This document shows, piece by piece, positions 10,045-17,326 of a stretch of 64,000 nt of DNA (positions within the stretch are counted from its first letter, which is position 1; every line of letters starts with the position of its first letter). Location: NCBI RefSeq assembly GCF_004297125.1, contig NZ_SCVD01000007.1, forward strand, positions 62,001 to 126,000, written 5' to 3'. The position numbers were made by a program, and so were the translations under genes. A model generated the notes under the pieces. It worked only from the letters and a program-made list of their open reading frames with translations. It did not search any database and was not told the DNA's origin. The stretch comes from Phenylobacterium sp. (lineage in GTDB: Bacteria; Pseudomonadota; Alphaproteobacteria; Caulobacterales; Caulobacteraceae).

Positions 10045-10515
10045 TCAAGCCGCCAGCGCTCGGTATTCACCCGGCTTCGACGCATCAATTCTGTAGTCGT
10101 GATGCTCGAGGCTTTGGACAGCTCGCACGGTCAGGTCGCGTATCGAGAAGGGATGCTTTTGCTCCGGATCAAGGGCCTCAAGCGTCATAGCCCGCAGCAG
10201 GGTCTCAGACGCGCCATCGACCGCGGTATCACCGCGTTCCCAGCGCCCGACCGTTTGTGCGTCCTTATGCACCAGCTTGGCGAGTTGGGCTTGGGTCATG
10301 CCAAGCTCCGTCCGCAAGAACCGAATTTCCTTCGGGTCTAAGCCTGTGCTCTTGTTGGCAACCTCGCTGCGCAGCAGGGCGTGCAGTTGGTTGACGCATG
10401 GTATCGTGATGGTTTCGTCACCAGCGCGATCTTCGACGACTGGAAGCCCGACGAGATACACATTGTCGAGCCCGCAAGCCGTATACCGATAACCGGTTTC
10501 GGTGTCGTTGCTCAT
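10045..10515 (-). CDS. HTH antitoxin of MqsA-like type
   Basis: The 156-residue protein opens with YRYTACGLDNVYLVGLPVV, the start of a family of MqsA-like antitoxins in which a short N-terminal segment precedes an XRE helix-turn-helix. The HTH is at about residues 65-115 (IRFLRTELGMTQAQLAKLVH...VGRWERG). Antitoxins of this kind bind their toxin and repress their own promoter. The gene follows the DUF4258 toxin with a four-base ATGA overlap, the toxin-first order seen in mqsRA and higBA. It is the best candidate for the protein that binds the TATCACGGTGATA palindromes upstream. That link is an inference. Confidence 0.75.
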   Translation of the reverse strand: MSNDTETGYRYTACGLDNVYLVGLPVVEDRAGDETITIPCVNQLHALLRSEVANKSTGLDPKEIRFLRTELGMTQAQLAKLVHKDAQTVGRWERGDTAVDGASETLLRAMTLEALDPEQKHPFSIRDLTVRAVQSLEHHDYRIDASKPGEYRALAA

Positions 10516-10838
10516 TGTTCGTCACTCCAGGTAACTCTAATTATCTTAAGTTCGCAGCCGTGCCCCGGCACAACCACAACCGTCAATGTGCGCCCTTCGC
10601 CATTGGGCACTTTGGACTCCACCGTGTAGCGGAAGTAGCCAGCCAAATCGGAAGGTGTCGGCTCGTCCAACACCATTCCTTCCCTGAGCGCGTGCAGGAC
10701 ATCACCGACAATCAGATCACGTTCGTGCAGGCACTCGAGGGCGAAGCGCTTCCAGTGCGGCGTAAAGGCCGCATTGTTTGCGCAAGTTCGGATGCGGTCA
10801 GTCGCGTCACGCGGAGTCCACTTTCCCGGGGCGGCCAT
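10512..10838 (-). CDS. DUF4258-type toxin candidate
   Basis: The 108-residue product fits DUF4258, small proteins often paired with MqsA-like antitoxins and thought to be RNase toxins. The middle reads ALECLHERDLIVGDVLHALR, followed by a beta-rich end (YFRYTVESK...LTVVVVPGHGCELKIIRVTW). The ATG at 10838 is preceded by a purine-rich ribosome site that lies just beside a perfect palindrome (10845-10865). Repressor bound there would block expression. Overlap with the antitoxin start shows translational coupling. Toxicity is inferred from family and context. Confidence 0.65.
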   Translation of the reverse strand: MAAPGKWTPRDATDRIRTCANNAAFTPHWKRFALECLHERDLIVGDVLHALREGMVLDEPTPSDLAGYFRYTVESKVPNGEGRTLTVVVVPGHGCELKIIRVTWSDEQ

Positions 10839-10844
10839 CTCTCT

Positions 10845-10865
10845 CGCCTATCACGGTGATAGGCG
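10845..10865. promoter_or_regulatory. palindromic operator, toxin-antitoxin side
   Basis: Perfect arms CGCCTATCAC and GTGATAGGCG flank a single central G. The core TATCACGGTGATA is the same as in the two copies in front of the ubiquitin-like operon. It ends six bases before the toxin ATG, overlapping its ribosome-binding region. Confidence 0.75.
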
Positions 10866-10946
10866 AAGACAAGTAAATAAACTTACAGCCGCAGCGTTCC
10901 AAGGGGTCGCGTTGGATCCGTCGCGCCCTCCGGTCGCGCGAGATAC

Positions 10947-10961
10947 GTATCATCGTGATAC
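10947..10961. promoter_or_regulatory. variant palindromic operator
   Basis: GTATCATCGTGATAC is an imperfect copy of the same palindrome, with a TATCAT left half. It lies midway in the 196-base divergent intergenic region. Confidence 0.6.
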
Positions 10962-10981
10962 ATTTCGCCTTGCGTCAGATC

Positions 10982-11017
10982 TATCACGGTGATACATCCA
11001 AATATATCACGGTGATA
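10982..11017. promoter_or_regulatory. tandem palindromic operators before the ubiquitin-like operon
   Basis: Two exact TATCACGGTGATA cores (10982-10994 and 11005-11017), both followed by CATC, are spaced 23 bases apart, about two helical turns. They end 17 bases before the GTG start at 11035, so a bound repressor would cover the promoter. A good ribosome site (AGGAG, 11023-11027) follows. Confidence 0.75.
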
Positions 11018-11034
11018 CATCTAGGAGCGAGAGT

Positions 11035-11325
11035 GTGAGCAAAATTGAGGTGCACGACCCGAGCAGCCAAGGCCAAGGCGGCGACAAGCCGGATGGCGAT
11101 CCGGGAAAAAAGGACGTCACGGTGAAGATCGACGGCCAAATGCGATCGATCCGCCGCGGCAGCTACACGACCGAAGAGCTCAAAGTGGAGCTGTCGGTGG
11201 ATCCAGGCCGTGAGTTGAACGTCGTCGTAGACGGTGTCTTCGAGCCTCTGGAGCCGGGCAAGCGCATCAATGTCAAAGAGGGCATGGAGTTCATCAGCCA
11301 GCAGCCGGGCGGCGGCGCGTCTTGA
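11035..11325 (+). CDS. ubiquitin-like modifier (multiubiquitin family, single domain)
   Basis: The 96-residue protein has a disordered polar start (1-26) and one beta-grasp domain (about 27-90: DVTVKIDGQMRSIRRGSYTT through GMEFISQ), matching the multiubiquitin family of bacterial ubiquitin-like proteins. It ends PGGGAS, so a Gly-Gly lies just inside a two-residue tail; a JAB peptidase could trim the tail to expose the glycines for E1 activation. The usual family often has two or more tandem domains; only one is present. It is first in a four-gene operon with E2-like, JAB and E1-like genes. The start is GTG with AGGAG upstream. Confidence 0.8.
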   Translation: MSKIEVHDPSSQGQGGDKPDGDPGKKDVTVKIDGQMRSIRRGSYTTEELKVELSVDPGRELNVVVDGVFEPLEPGKRINVKEGMEFISQQPGGGAS

Positions 11326-11672
11326 GCGTCGCGGCGCTCGATGACCGTTTGGCGCCCCTGCAGACGCTCTGCAGGGGTGAGCCCTCCGTCCGCACCGAAA
11401 GCGGGGTCACCTATGTCGTTCTGCCCGGCCTCCGGTTCACCTCGGCCGGCGCCGAGCAGGAGATCAACGGCGTCCTCGTGCCGCAACAGGTTCCGGAACT
11501 GGGTGGCTACACCACCCGCCTCCTCCTCGAAAGCAAGCCACCCAAGCCTGAGTTGAACTGGACCATGGTGTCCGTCCTCGGGCGTCAATGGAACACTTGG
11601 TCCTGGAACAACATCCCAGGCAGCTGGCCATGGGTGGAGATCTTGGCCGCTCATCTGAAGGCGTTGGCATGA
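11322..11672 (+). CDS. E2/UBC-like protein of prokaryotic E2 family E type
   Basis: The 116-residue product resembles the bacterial E2-like family found beside multiubiquitin genes: a beta-rich core (GVTYVVLPGLRFT...VLVPQQVPELGGYTTRLLLE) and a tryptophan-rich segment (GRQWNTWSWNN, 87-97) before a final helix. The only cysteine is C17, outside the core, so no classical catalytic cysteine is visible. How it would pass on a modifier is unclear; it may be a scaffold. It starts with TTG, overlapping the modifier stop by four bases, and its own stop overlaps the next ATG by four. Confidence 0.75.
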   Translation: MSVAALDDRLAPLQTLCRGEPSVRTESGVTYVVLPGLRFTSAGAEQEINGVLVPQQVPELGGYTTRLLLESKPPKPELNWTMVSVLGRQWNTWSWNNIPGSWPWVEILAAHLKALA

Positions 11673-12181
11673 AAGTGTTGTTCAAAATCGGCTCGGGGCT
11701 GCTGCGCTGCATCCGCCAAGATCTCTACAGGAAGCACCCGTATGCCCACGAGCGGGTAGGGTTCATCACGGCGAAGGCGGCTGCACTGGCCGGTGGAGGC
11801 TTGTGCGTCACGGCCTACGGCTACGAGACGGTGGCGGATGACCATTACATGGATCGGCCGGAGGTTGGCGCCTTCGTGGGGGCGGCCGGGCTCCGCGCCG
11901 CGCTTCAACACGCCTACCGCGCGAAATGCTCGATGTTCCACGTCCACCTTCACGAACACCGGGGCCGCCCCTGGTTCGGGGAGTACGATCTCTCGGAGAA
12001 CGCGAAGTTTGTCCCAGACTTCTTCAATGTCGCGCCAGCCACGCCCCACGGCGCCGTCATCCTCAGCCACGACGCCGCGGCCGGCTTATGCTGGCGCGCT
12101 GGGAGCCAGGAGCCGCAGGTGATCAGCGAGGTTGTCGAGGGGGGCGCGCCATTGCGGATCTTCCGGGGGATCAAGGTATGA
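11669..12181 (+). CDS. JAB/MPN metalloprotease (deubiquitinase-like)
   Basis: This 170-residue protein belongs to the JAB1/MPN metallopeptidase fold. Glu28 in HERVGF is the likely catalytic acid, and the metal site is the histidine-rich run HVHLHEHRGRPWFGEYD (91-107) ending in Asp107. In related proteins from such operons I would expect a serine near position 104 (FS instead of FG), so G104 is notable. It probably trims the Ala-Ser tail of the modifier or removes it from targets. Four-base overlaps with the genes on both sides show tight coupling. Confidence 0.75.
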   Translation: MKVLFKIGSGLLRCIRQDLYRKHPYAHERVGFITAKAAALAGGGLCVTAYGYETVADDHYMDRPEVGAFVGAAGLRAALQHAYRAKCSMFHVHLHEHRGRPWFGEYDLSENAKFVPDFFNVAPATPHGAVILSHDAAAGLCWRAGSQEPQVISEVVEGGAPLRIFRGIKV

Positions 12182-12999
12182 GCGGTCGGTTCGATCGGCA
12201 GAGCTTCTTAGGCGCTGACAGCGAAGAGCTGCTTGCCGGCCTACGGGTGGCGATTGTCGGATATGGCGGAGGCGGCTCGCACTTTGGCCAACAGCTTGCG
12301 CACATCGGCGTCGGCGAAATCCTCGTCTTCGATGATGACATCGTCGAGGAGACGAACCTGAACCGCCTGGTGGGAGGCGTGTCGGCGGACGTCGCCGCAA
12401 TAACGCCGAAAGTCACCGTGGCAGACCGGGTGATCTCGGGCGTGAACCCCGCGGCTCGCGTACGCCAGTTCGGTTGCAAGTGGAGTGAGGCGGCAGAAGA
12501 GCTGGCAGGCGCACACGTCGTGTTGGGCGCCGTAGATAGTTTCGCCGAGCGCCTGAACCTTGAGCGGTTCTGTCGTCGGTTCCTGCTCCCGTACATCGAC
12601 ATCGGGATGGACGTCATTCAACGCAGCGAAGGTTATGAGATCGTCGGCCAGGTGATCTTGTCGTCGCCGGAACATCAGTGCCTGCGCTGCATGGGTCTCA
12701 TCAACGATGCGGTGCTGGAAAAGGAGGAGCGTGCCCGGCAGTACGGCGACGCCGGCTCCAAGCCTCAGGTGATCTGGCCGAACGGTGTGCTCGCCTCAAC
12801 CGCTGTGGGATTGCTCATCCAACTCATCACGCCGTGGCAACCACTTCCGGCCGCGGCGGTCCACCTCGAATACAACGGCAACACGAGCACGCTGCAACCA
12901 GCCCCGCGACTGGCCTACATGCTTGAGCATGGCCACGGTTGCTCTCACTACCCACGCGACGAGGTCGGCGACGCCCTGTTCGGCGCGCCACTCTTTTGA
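12178..12999 (+). CDS. E1-like ThiF/MoeB-family adenylyltransferase
   Basis: The 273-residue protein is a ThiF-fold E1-like enzyme that would adenylate the modifier's C-terminal glycine. It has a glycine-rich ATP loop (GYGGGGSHFG, 28-37), the acidic FDDDIVEETNLNRL (51-64) with the Asn/Arg of the active site, and a CLRC pair (168-171) as in the zinc or thiol site of the family. It lacks a separate ubiquitin-fold or UBA domain. A short stem (GCGGGCC/GGCCCGC, 13004-13019) follows the stop. It is the last gene of the operon. Confidence 0.85.
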   Translation: MSGRFDRQSFLGADSEELLAGLRVAIVGYGGGGSHFGQQLAHIGVGEILVFDDDIVEETNLNRLVGGVSADVAAITPKVTVADRVISGVNPAARVRQFGCKWSEAAEELAGAHVVLGAVDSFAERLNLERFCRRFLLPYIDIGMDVIQRSEGYEIVGQVILSSPEHQCLRCMGLINDAVLEKEERARQYGDAGSKPQVIWPNGVLASTAVGLLIQLITPWQPLPAAAVHLEYNGNTSTLQPAPRLAYMLEHGHGCSHYPRDEVGDALFGAPLF

Positions 13000-13325
13000 G
13001 AAGGCGGGCCTGGGCCCGCGGCCACTAAATGGGTTGGTCCGCGCGACCCGTCGGCCGCCAAGCCGACTCCATAAGCGAACGTGCCGACGCGCGAATCTGG
13101 CTTCCATTTCGATGGTGGCCGAGGTGCCACAAGCGGGCGATTATAAGGGCTGGCATAATTCAACCCCAAGTATTACAATGGCTTAGGCGACGGAACCTCA
13201 ACGGCGTAGCTGCGTTTTTTACTTGGCTTTAACGACTTATCCCCATAAGGTGTGGATAGGCATTGCCTGTTAGGTTCACCGTATGGGGGCCGCGAAAAGC
13301 CGGGGGGAAACCTCCGGCTTTTTCG
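13000..13325. other. AT-richer gap
   Basis: No gene is evident. From about 13130 the base composition becomes clearly more AT-rich than the surroundings and stays so into the end of the DUF2791 gene (to about 13670). This suggests a recently acquired patch. Confidence 0.45.
13294..13323. terminator. bidirectional intrinsic terminator
   Basis: An A-run, GCCGGGGGG, a short loop, CCTCCGGC and a T-run give a strong hairpin with U-tracts in both directions. It separates the ubiquitin-like operon from the converging DUF2791 gene. Confidence 0.8.
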
Positions 13326-14489
13326 TTAGTAGCAGTAGTATTTGATCCCCATCGCCTTGATGCGCTCGGCATCCTCAAGAGCGAAGTTGATGATCCTGCG
13401 CGTGTCTCGCAGGTGTCGGAACACCCCAAACCCACGGTCATATTTTTGGCGCGCGATGGCGTAGATGTAGCTATCCGCAATCTGCAACATGCGAGACGTC
13501 TTGGTCTTGTACTCAATGGTTCCCAAGGTATTTGCAAATTGCTCCTTGGTTAGTGGCTCGTATTTCGCAGAATTGGCCCCATCGAAAGCTAAGCCATTTT
13601 CCTTTAGATTCGCGAAGTAGCCTTTTACCGTCTCGTTGATGGCAACATCACTTTCAAAGACGATGTTGAGTTGCAGCACGTCGTTCACGATCCGCAGGAT
13701 CTGCTCGAAGTTCTGATTGCGGGCCTGGGCACTCTGCAGCTTGTAGAGGTTGACCATCTCGTCGAAGACGACGAGCAGGCCCGCGTAGCCGGCCAGCCGC
13801 ACGAAGGCGGCGAGCAGTTTGAGACTGTCGTAGACATCGTCGTCGTCGATGATATTGCGCACGCCGAGCGCTTGGCGCGCCTCCGTCTTGGTGGAGTACT
13901 CTCCGCGCAGCCAGCGCAGGGCCGCGGCTTTGGACGCTTCGTCGCCCGCCTCGCTCCCGCGCCAGTACGCCTTGAGCACGGTGGCGAAGTCGTAGCCGCC
14001 GACGTGCTCCTGCAGAGCCGTCAGGCGTCGGTCGATCACCGTTTCGACCGCCAGCCCGTCGGTTTCGGCCTGGCGGACGCAGTCGGTGATGAAGCGCTCG
14101 ACGACGCTGGGCAGGGCGCCGCCGTCCGGCTTGGTGCGGGTGGCCATGTTGCGCACCGCCTCGGCGTAGAGGCCGCGCGCCTGGCCGCCGGTAGCGTGGA
14201 TCCGGCGATCGGGCGCTAAGTCGGCGTGGATGGTCACCAGCTTCCGCTCGAGTGCGATGAGCCGCACCAAATTGAGGAAGAAGGTTTTGCCAGCACCGTA
14301 CTCGCCGATCACGAAGCGCACGGCCGAGCCCGCGTCTGCGATGCGGTCGATGTCGCGGACCAAGGCTGTCACCTCGCCCGCGCGGCCCACTTGGATGTGA
14401 GCCAAGCCAGTGCGCGGCACCACGCCCGCAGAGAGCGCTTGCAGGATGGTGTCGCGGTCCCGCGGACGCAGGCTGGGTCGCTCGCTCAT
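13326..14489 (-). CDS. DUF2791/BREX-type ATPase with replaced C-terminus
   Basis: Residues 1 to about 271 match the P-loop family DUF2791, related to BREX ATP-binding proteins and known beside TerB-N and helicase genes in DNA-processing systems. Walker A is GEYGAGKT (62-69) and Walker B is LLVVFDEMVNL. In this family I would expect a segment like GFLFGGTPEF after ...RIVNDVLQ. Instead the sequence switches to LNIVFESDVAINETVKGYF and a lysine/tyrosine-rich tail ending KYYCY, with a drop in GC at about 13670. The total of 387 residues is shorter than usual. I infer a recombinant C-terminus and possibly lost function. It overlaps the TerB-N stop by four bases. Confidence 0.75.
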   Translation of the reverse strand: MSERPSLRPRDRDTILQALSAGVVPRTGLAHIQVGRAGEVTALVRDIDRIADAGSAVRFVIGEYGAGKTFFLNLVRLIALERKLVTIHADLAPDRRIHATGGQARGLYAEAVRNMATRTKPDGGALPSVVERFITDCVRQAETDGLAVETVIDRRLTALQEHVGGYDFATVLKAYWRGSEAGDEASKAAALRWLRGEYSTKTEARQALGVRNIIDDDDVYDSLKLLAAFVRLAGYAGLLVVFDEMVNLYKLQSAQARNQNFEQILRIVNDVLQLNIVFESDVAINETVKGYFANLKENGLAFDGANSAKYEPLTKEQFANTLGTIEYKTKTSRMLQIADSYIYAIARQKYDRGFGVFRHLRDTRRIINFALEDAERIKAMGIKYYCY

Positions 14490-17096
14490 GTCAGGTTCCC
14501 CATGGTGCGGAGGTCCGCGGCAAGGTGGGCGGCGGGAATGAGGGTCTCATCGTCCTCCACCACCGCCTCGTCGAAGGTTTCGAAGCCCCACTCGTTGATC
14601 GTCTCGAGCGCGCCGTCGGGCAGGAGCTTAAGCGCTTGGGCGCGAGCTTCGAACGCACTGCGCTCCAGACCCCCGGAGGCGACGATCGCAACGAGCAGCT
14701 CGGCGTGCCGTGGTTCTAGACCGGCGAACACACTCGCCGCCATCGCGGGGGCAGGGGCGGCCGGTGTTGGCGGCGGCTCTTCGTCAGCGAAGATCCCGGC
14801 CAAGAGGCTGGCCACCTCGGAGGTCTCTTGGCGGATCCGAGCCAGCCGCGCGGCGTCGAAGGCGACGACTGTGGCGTCCCGCGGAGCTTCGGCCGGGATC
14901 GTCACGCCGGCGCTCCATTCTTCGGGCGCAACGACCACGGGGGCGTCCACCTGGACGGCGCCGCGGTGCAGGGCGGCGTAGACCTCGTCCTGCGGCAGGT
15001 CGAGGGTCTTGTGCAGCTTCTCGAGGAAGCGCACCTCGGCCGGCTGGACGTGGCCGTCAGCGAGCACCGCGCCAATCGCGGCGGCGCTGACGCTCCGGCG
15101 GGCGCTTTCCGGTAGCTTGGCGAGCCGCGCGAGCGCAGCTTGCTGCTTGGGCGGGGCGCGCAGGACGTGCAGCGCGCGGGCCAGCAGCCGGTGGCGCTCG
15201 AGCGCGCTGAGTTCCGGCATGGCCTGCAGGTCCGCGTTGATCTGGTCGAATTCGGCGGCGACCACCTCGCCGTCGGCCGCCGCGGCCAGCGCCGCGATCT
15301 CCACCATGGTGCGAGCGGCCGCATAGGCTGGCCGCTCGGGATCGACCGGCGCGCCAGCGTCTGCGGCGTAGATGACCATCTCCCCTTCCGGCGTCAGGGC
15401 GGTCTCGCCGTAGCGGCGGTCGGGCTCGAAGGCGATATGCAGCCGGTCCAGCGTCGCGCCAAGCTGGCGCTGGACAGGGAGGGAGAGCTTGGGCTCGTCG
15501 AAGGCCATCCCCACGATCTCGCCGATCTTCTGGACGCGCACGGGAACGACCCGCGCGTCGCCAATCAGTGCGCTCAGCGCCTCGCGGGCGGCCTCAACCC
15601 CGCCCGCCATCGGCGTGCCGTGCAGATCCCGCGGCAGGCACAGCGCCCCTTCCAGCGTACTGCGCGCCTCCGGCTTGCGACCGATCAGGCGACTGAAGGC
15701 GTCGAGATCCTCGACGCAGCCGTCGAACAGAGTGCGGAGGCGGTTGAGCGGAGCCGAGACGGCGGCGATGTCGGGGAGGTCGCCGACCGCGACCGTCGCT
15801 TCGAAGCGACCGCTGGCGCTGCGATAGACGCCGCCCAACTGTTGCTTCGGGGCGCGGATCTTCAGGCCCTCGGGATGACGTTCGTCGAACCGCACCCGCC
15901 ACAGCGCGCAGAGTTCGTCGAAGCAGCGGGTGACGGGCGTGCGAAACCCAAGGGGGAGGGACAAGATCCAGACCAGGGCGTCGTCGGCGTCGAAGGCGCG
16001 GCCTTGCGCCAGCAAGGCGCCGAAGTAGCGCCGGGTTGGAAGTGGGATTTCGAAGTTGTAGGCGGCGGGAAGCGCCAGCGGGGGGCGGACGATCTCGCTC
16101 GTGCGCATGAGTTCGGCAGTGTCGAGCAGCCGGCGCGCGTAGTTGGCGAAGGAGTAGTTCTCGCCATAGACCGCGAGCAGCCGTTGGACCTCCTTCCACG
16201 ATCGCGTCCGCATCGTGGAACATCTTCTCCACGAAGAGCCGGCGCTCCAGGCCGTAGAAGAACATGAACACAAGTCCGATGCCCGCCTGCGGATCGCGCC
16301 GGCCGCCCGCCAGCCACTCGAGGTAGGCGCGGCGGACACCGGGGCTCGCGCCACGATAGGAGGGCCAATACGAGAGCTCGGACCCGGTTGCGTCCGCGGT
16401 CCAGGTGGCGACGGGCAGCGAGGTGTCGACCAGGCAGTTCTCGTCGCGCCAAACATCGGTGAAGGCCTTGTCGGCGTAGAACAGGCCGCCAGACACCGTC
16501 AGTCCGCCGATCTCCGCCGTCTCGCCCGCCGAGATCCATCGCGGGGGATCGGAGGCGGCGGAGCGCGATGACGCGACTCTGGGCGAAGCGTCGGGGGTTG
16601 TCGCTCGCGGCGGGGTGACGGATGCCGCCGTCGGGCCTGCCCGGCCCAGAGGTCCGGCCGTTGGATCGCTCTTGCGCTGCTTGGCGTAGGCGACCGCTTG
16701 GTCGAGCGTGCTGAAGCCGAACCCGCCGTGCGAATAGCGACCGTCACGGTGGACGATGTTGAAGTGGGCCATCACCGTCTGCTCGGCGGTCTCCTGCGCC
16801 TCGGCGGAAGCCGGCGCTTGGCGGACCGATGAGACGTCTTGAGGCGGTGCGGGGGCGGCCAGCACCGGCGTCGGCGCGTCGAGGGCGATCCGCTGGCGCG
16901 CAGCATAGGGGACGCCCTGCCGAAGCTCGCGCTCGGGGGAGCGATAGGTCGTCTGCGCCGTCGCGCGGGGGCGCGCTCCGGCCTCCTTGATCTGCGACTG
17001 CAGCCAAAGCAGGAAGGCCACGCCGATCCCGAAAAGGATGAGAAGTTCCACGCGCGACGCCCCATTGGGCCCAACCCCCCGGTCGAGCGCGATCAC
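14486..17096 (-). pseudogene. TerB-N/TerB domain protein, interrupted by a +1 frameshift
   Basis: The N-terminal part (17096 to about 16196) has a membrane segment (ELLILFGIGVAFLLWL), a linker, and the TerB-N domain start (PPRWISAGE...YWPSYRGASP...FMFFYGLERRLF). The rest (about 16194 to 14486) is in another frame and continues perfectly: EVQRLLAVYGENYSFANYA, then a TerB domain and a C-terminal TerB-C-like region. One extra G in the run GGAAGGAGG breaks the frame. Joined, the product is about 870 residues. TerB-N proteins with DUF2791 ATPases and helicases were described by comparative genomics as DNA-processing, stress-linked systems. It may be a real disruption or a sequencing error. Confidence 0.8.
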
Positions 17097-17326
17097 GCTA
17101 TCGGGGCAGGGGACGCGAATCTAGTTCCGGCTGCACTCATTTCGAGCACACGCTGGGCAAGTGGCCGGGCGGAGTGAGGGTCTGAGAGATCACATCGGCC
17201 ATGGGGCTGGCGCGAATCTGGGTGGTCGAGCTGCTCGAGCCCCTCGGCGTTGCCCTTAGCGCACACCTTCATCCGCGCGTCCTCGGCATAGGCCGCTGGC
17301 CGGTGACGTGGAGGCTGGAGGTGAGG

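Noticed and set aside
10847..11017. Repeated palindromes considered as a CRISPR-like or iteron array
   Set aside because: Spacing is irregular, copies are few and each is a short dyad at a promoter, which fits operators better.
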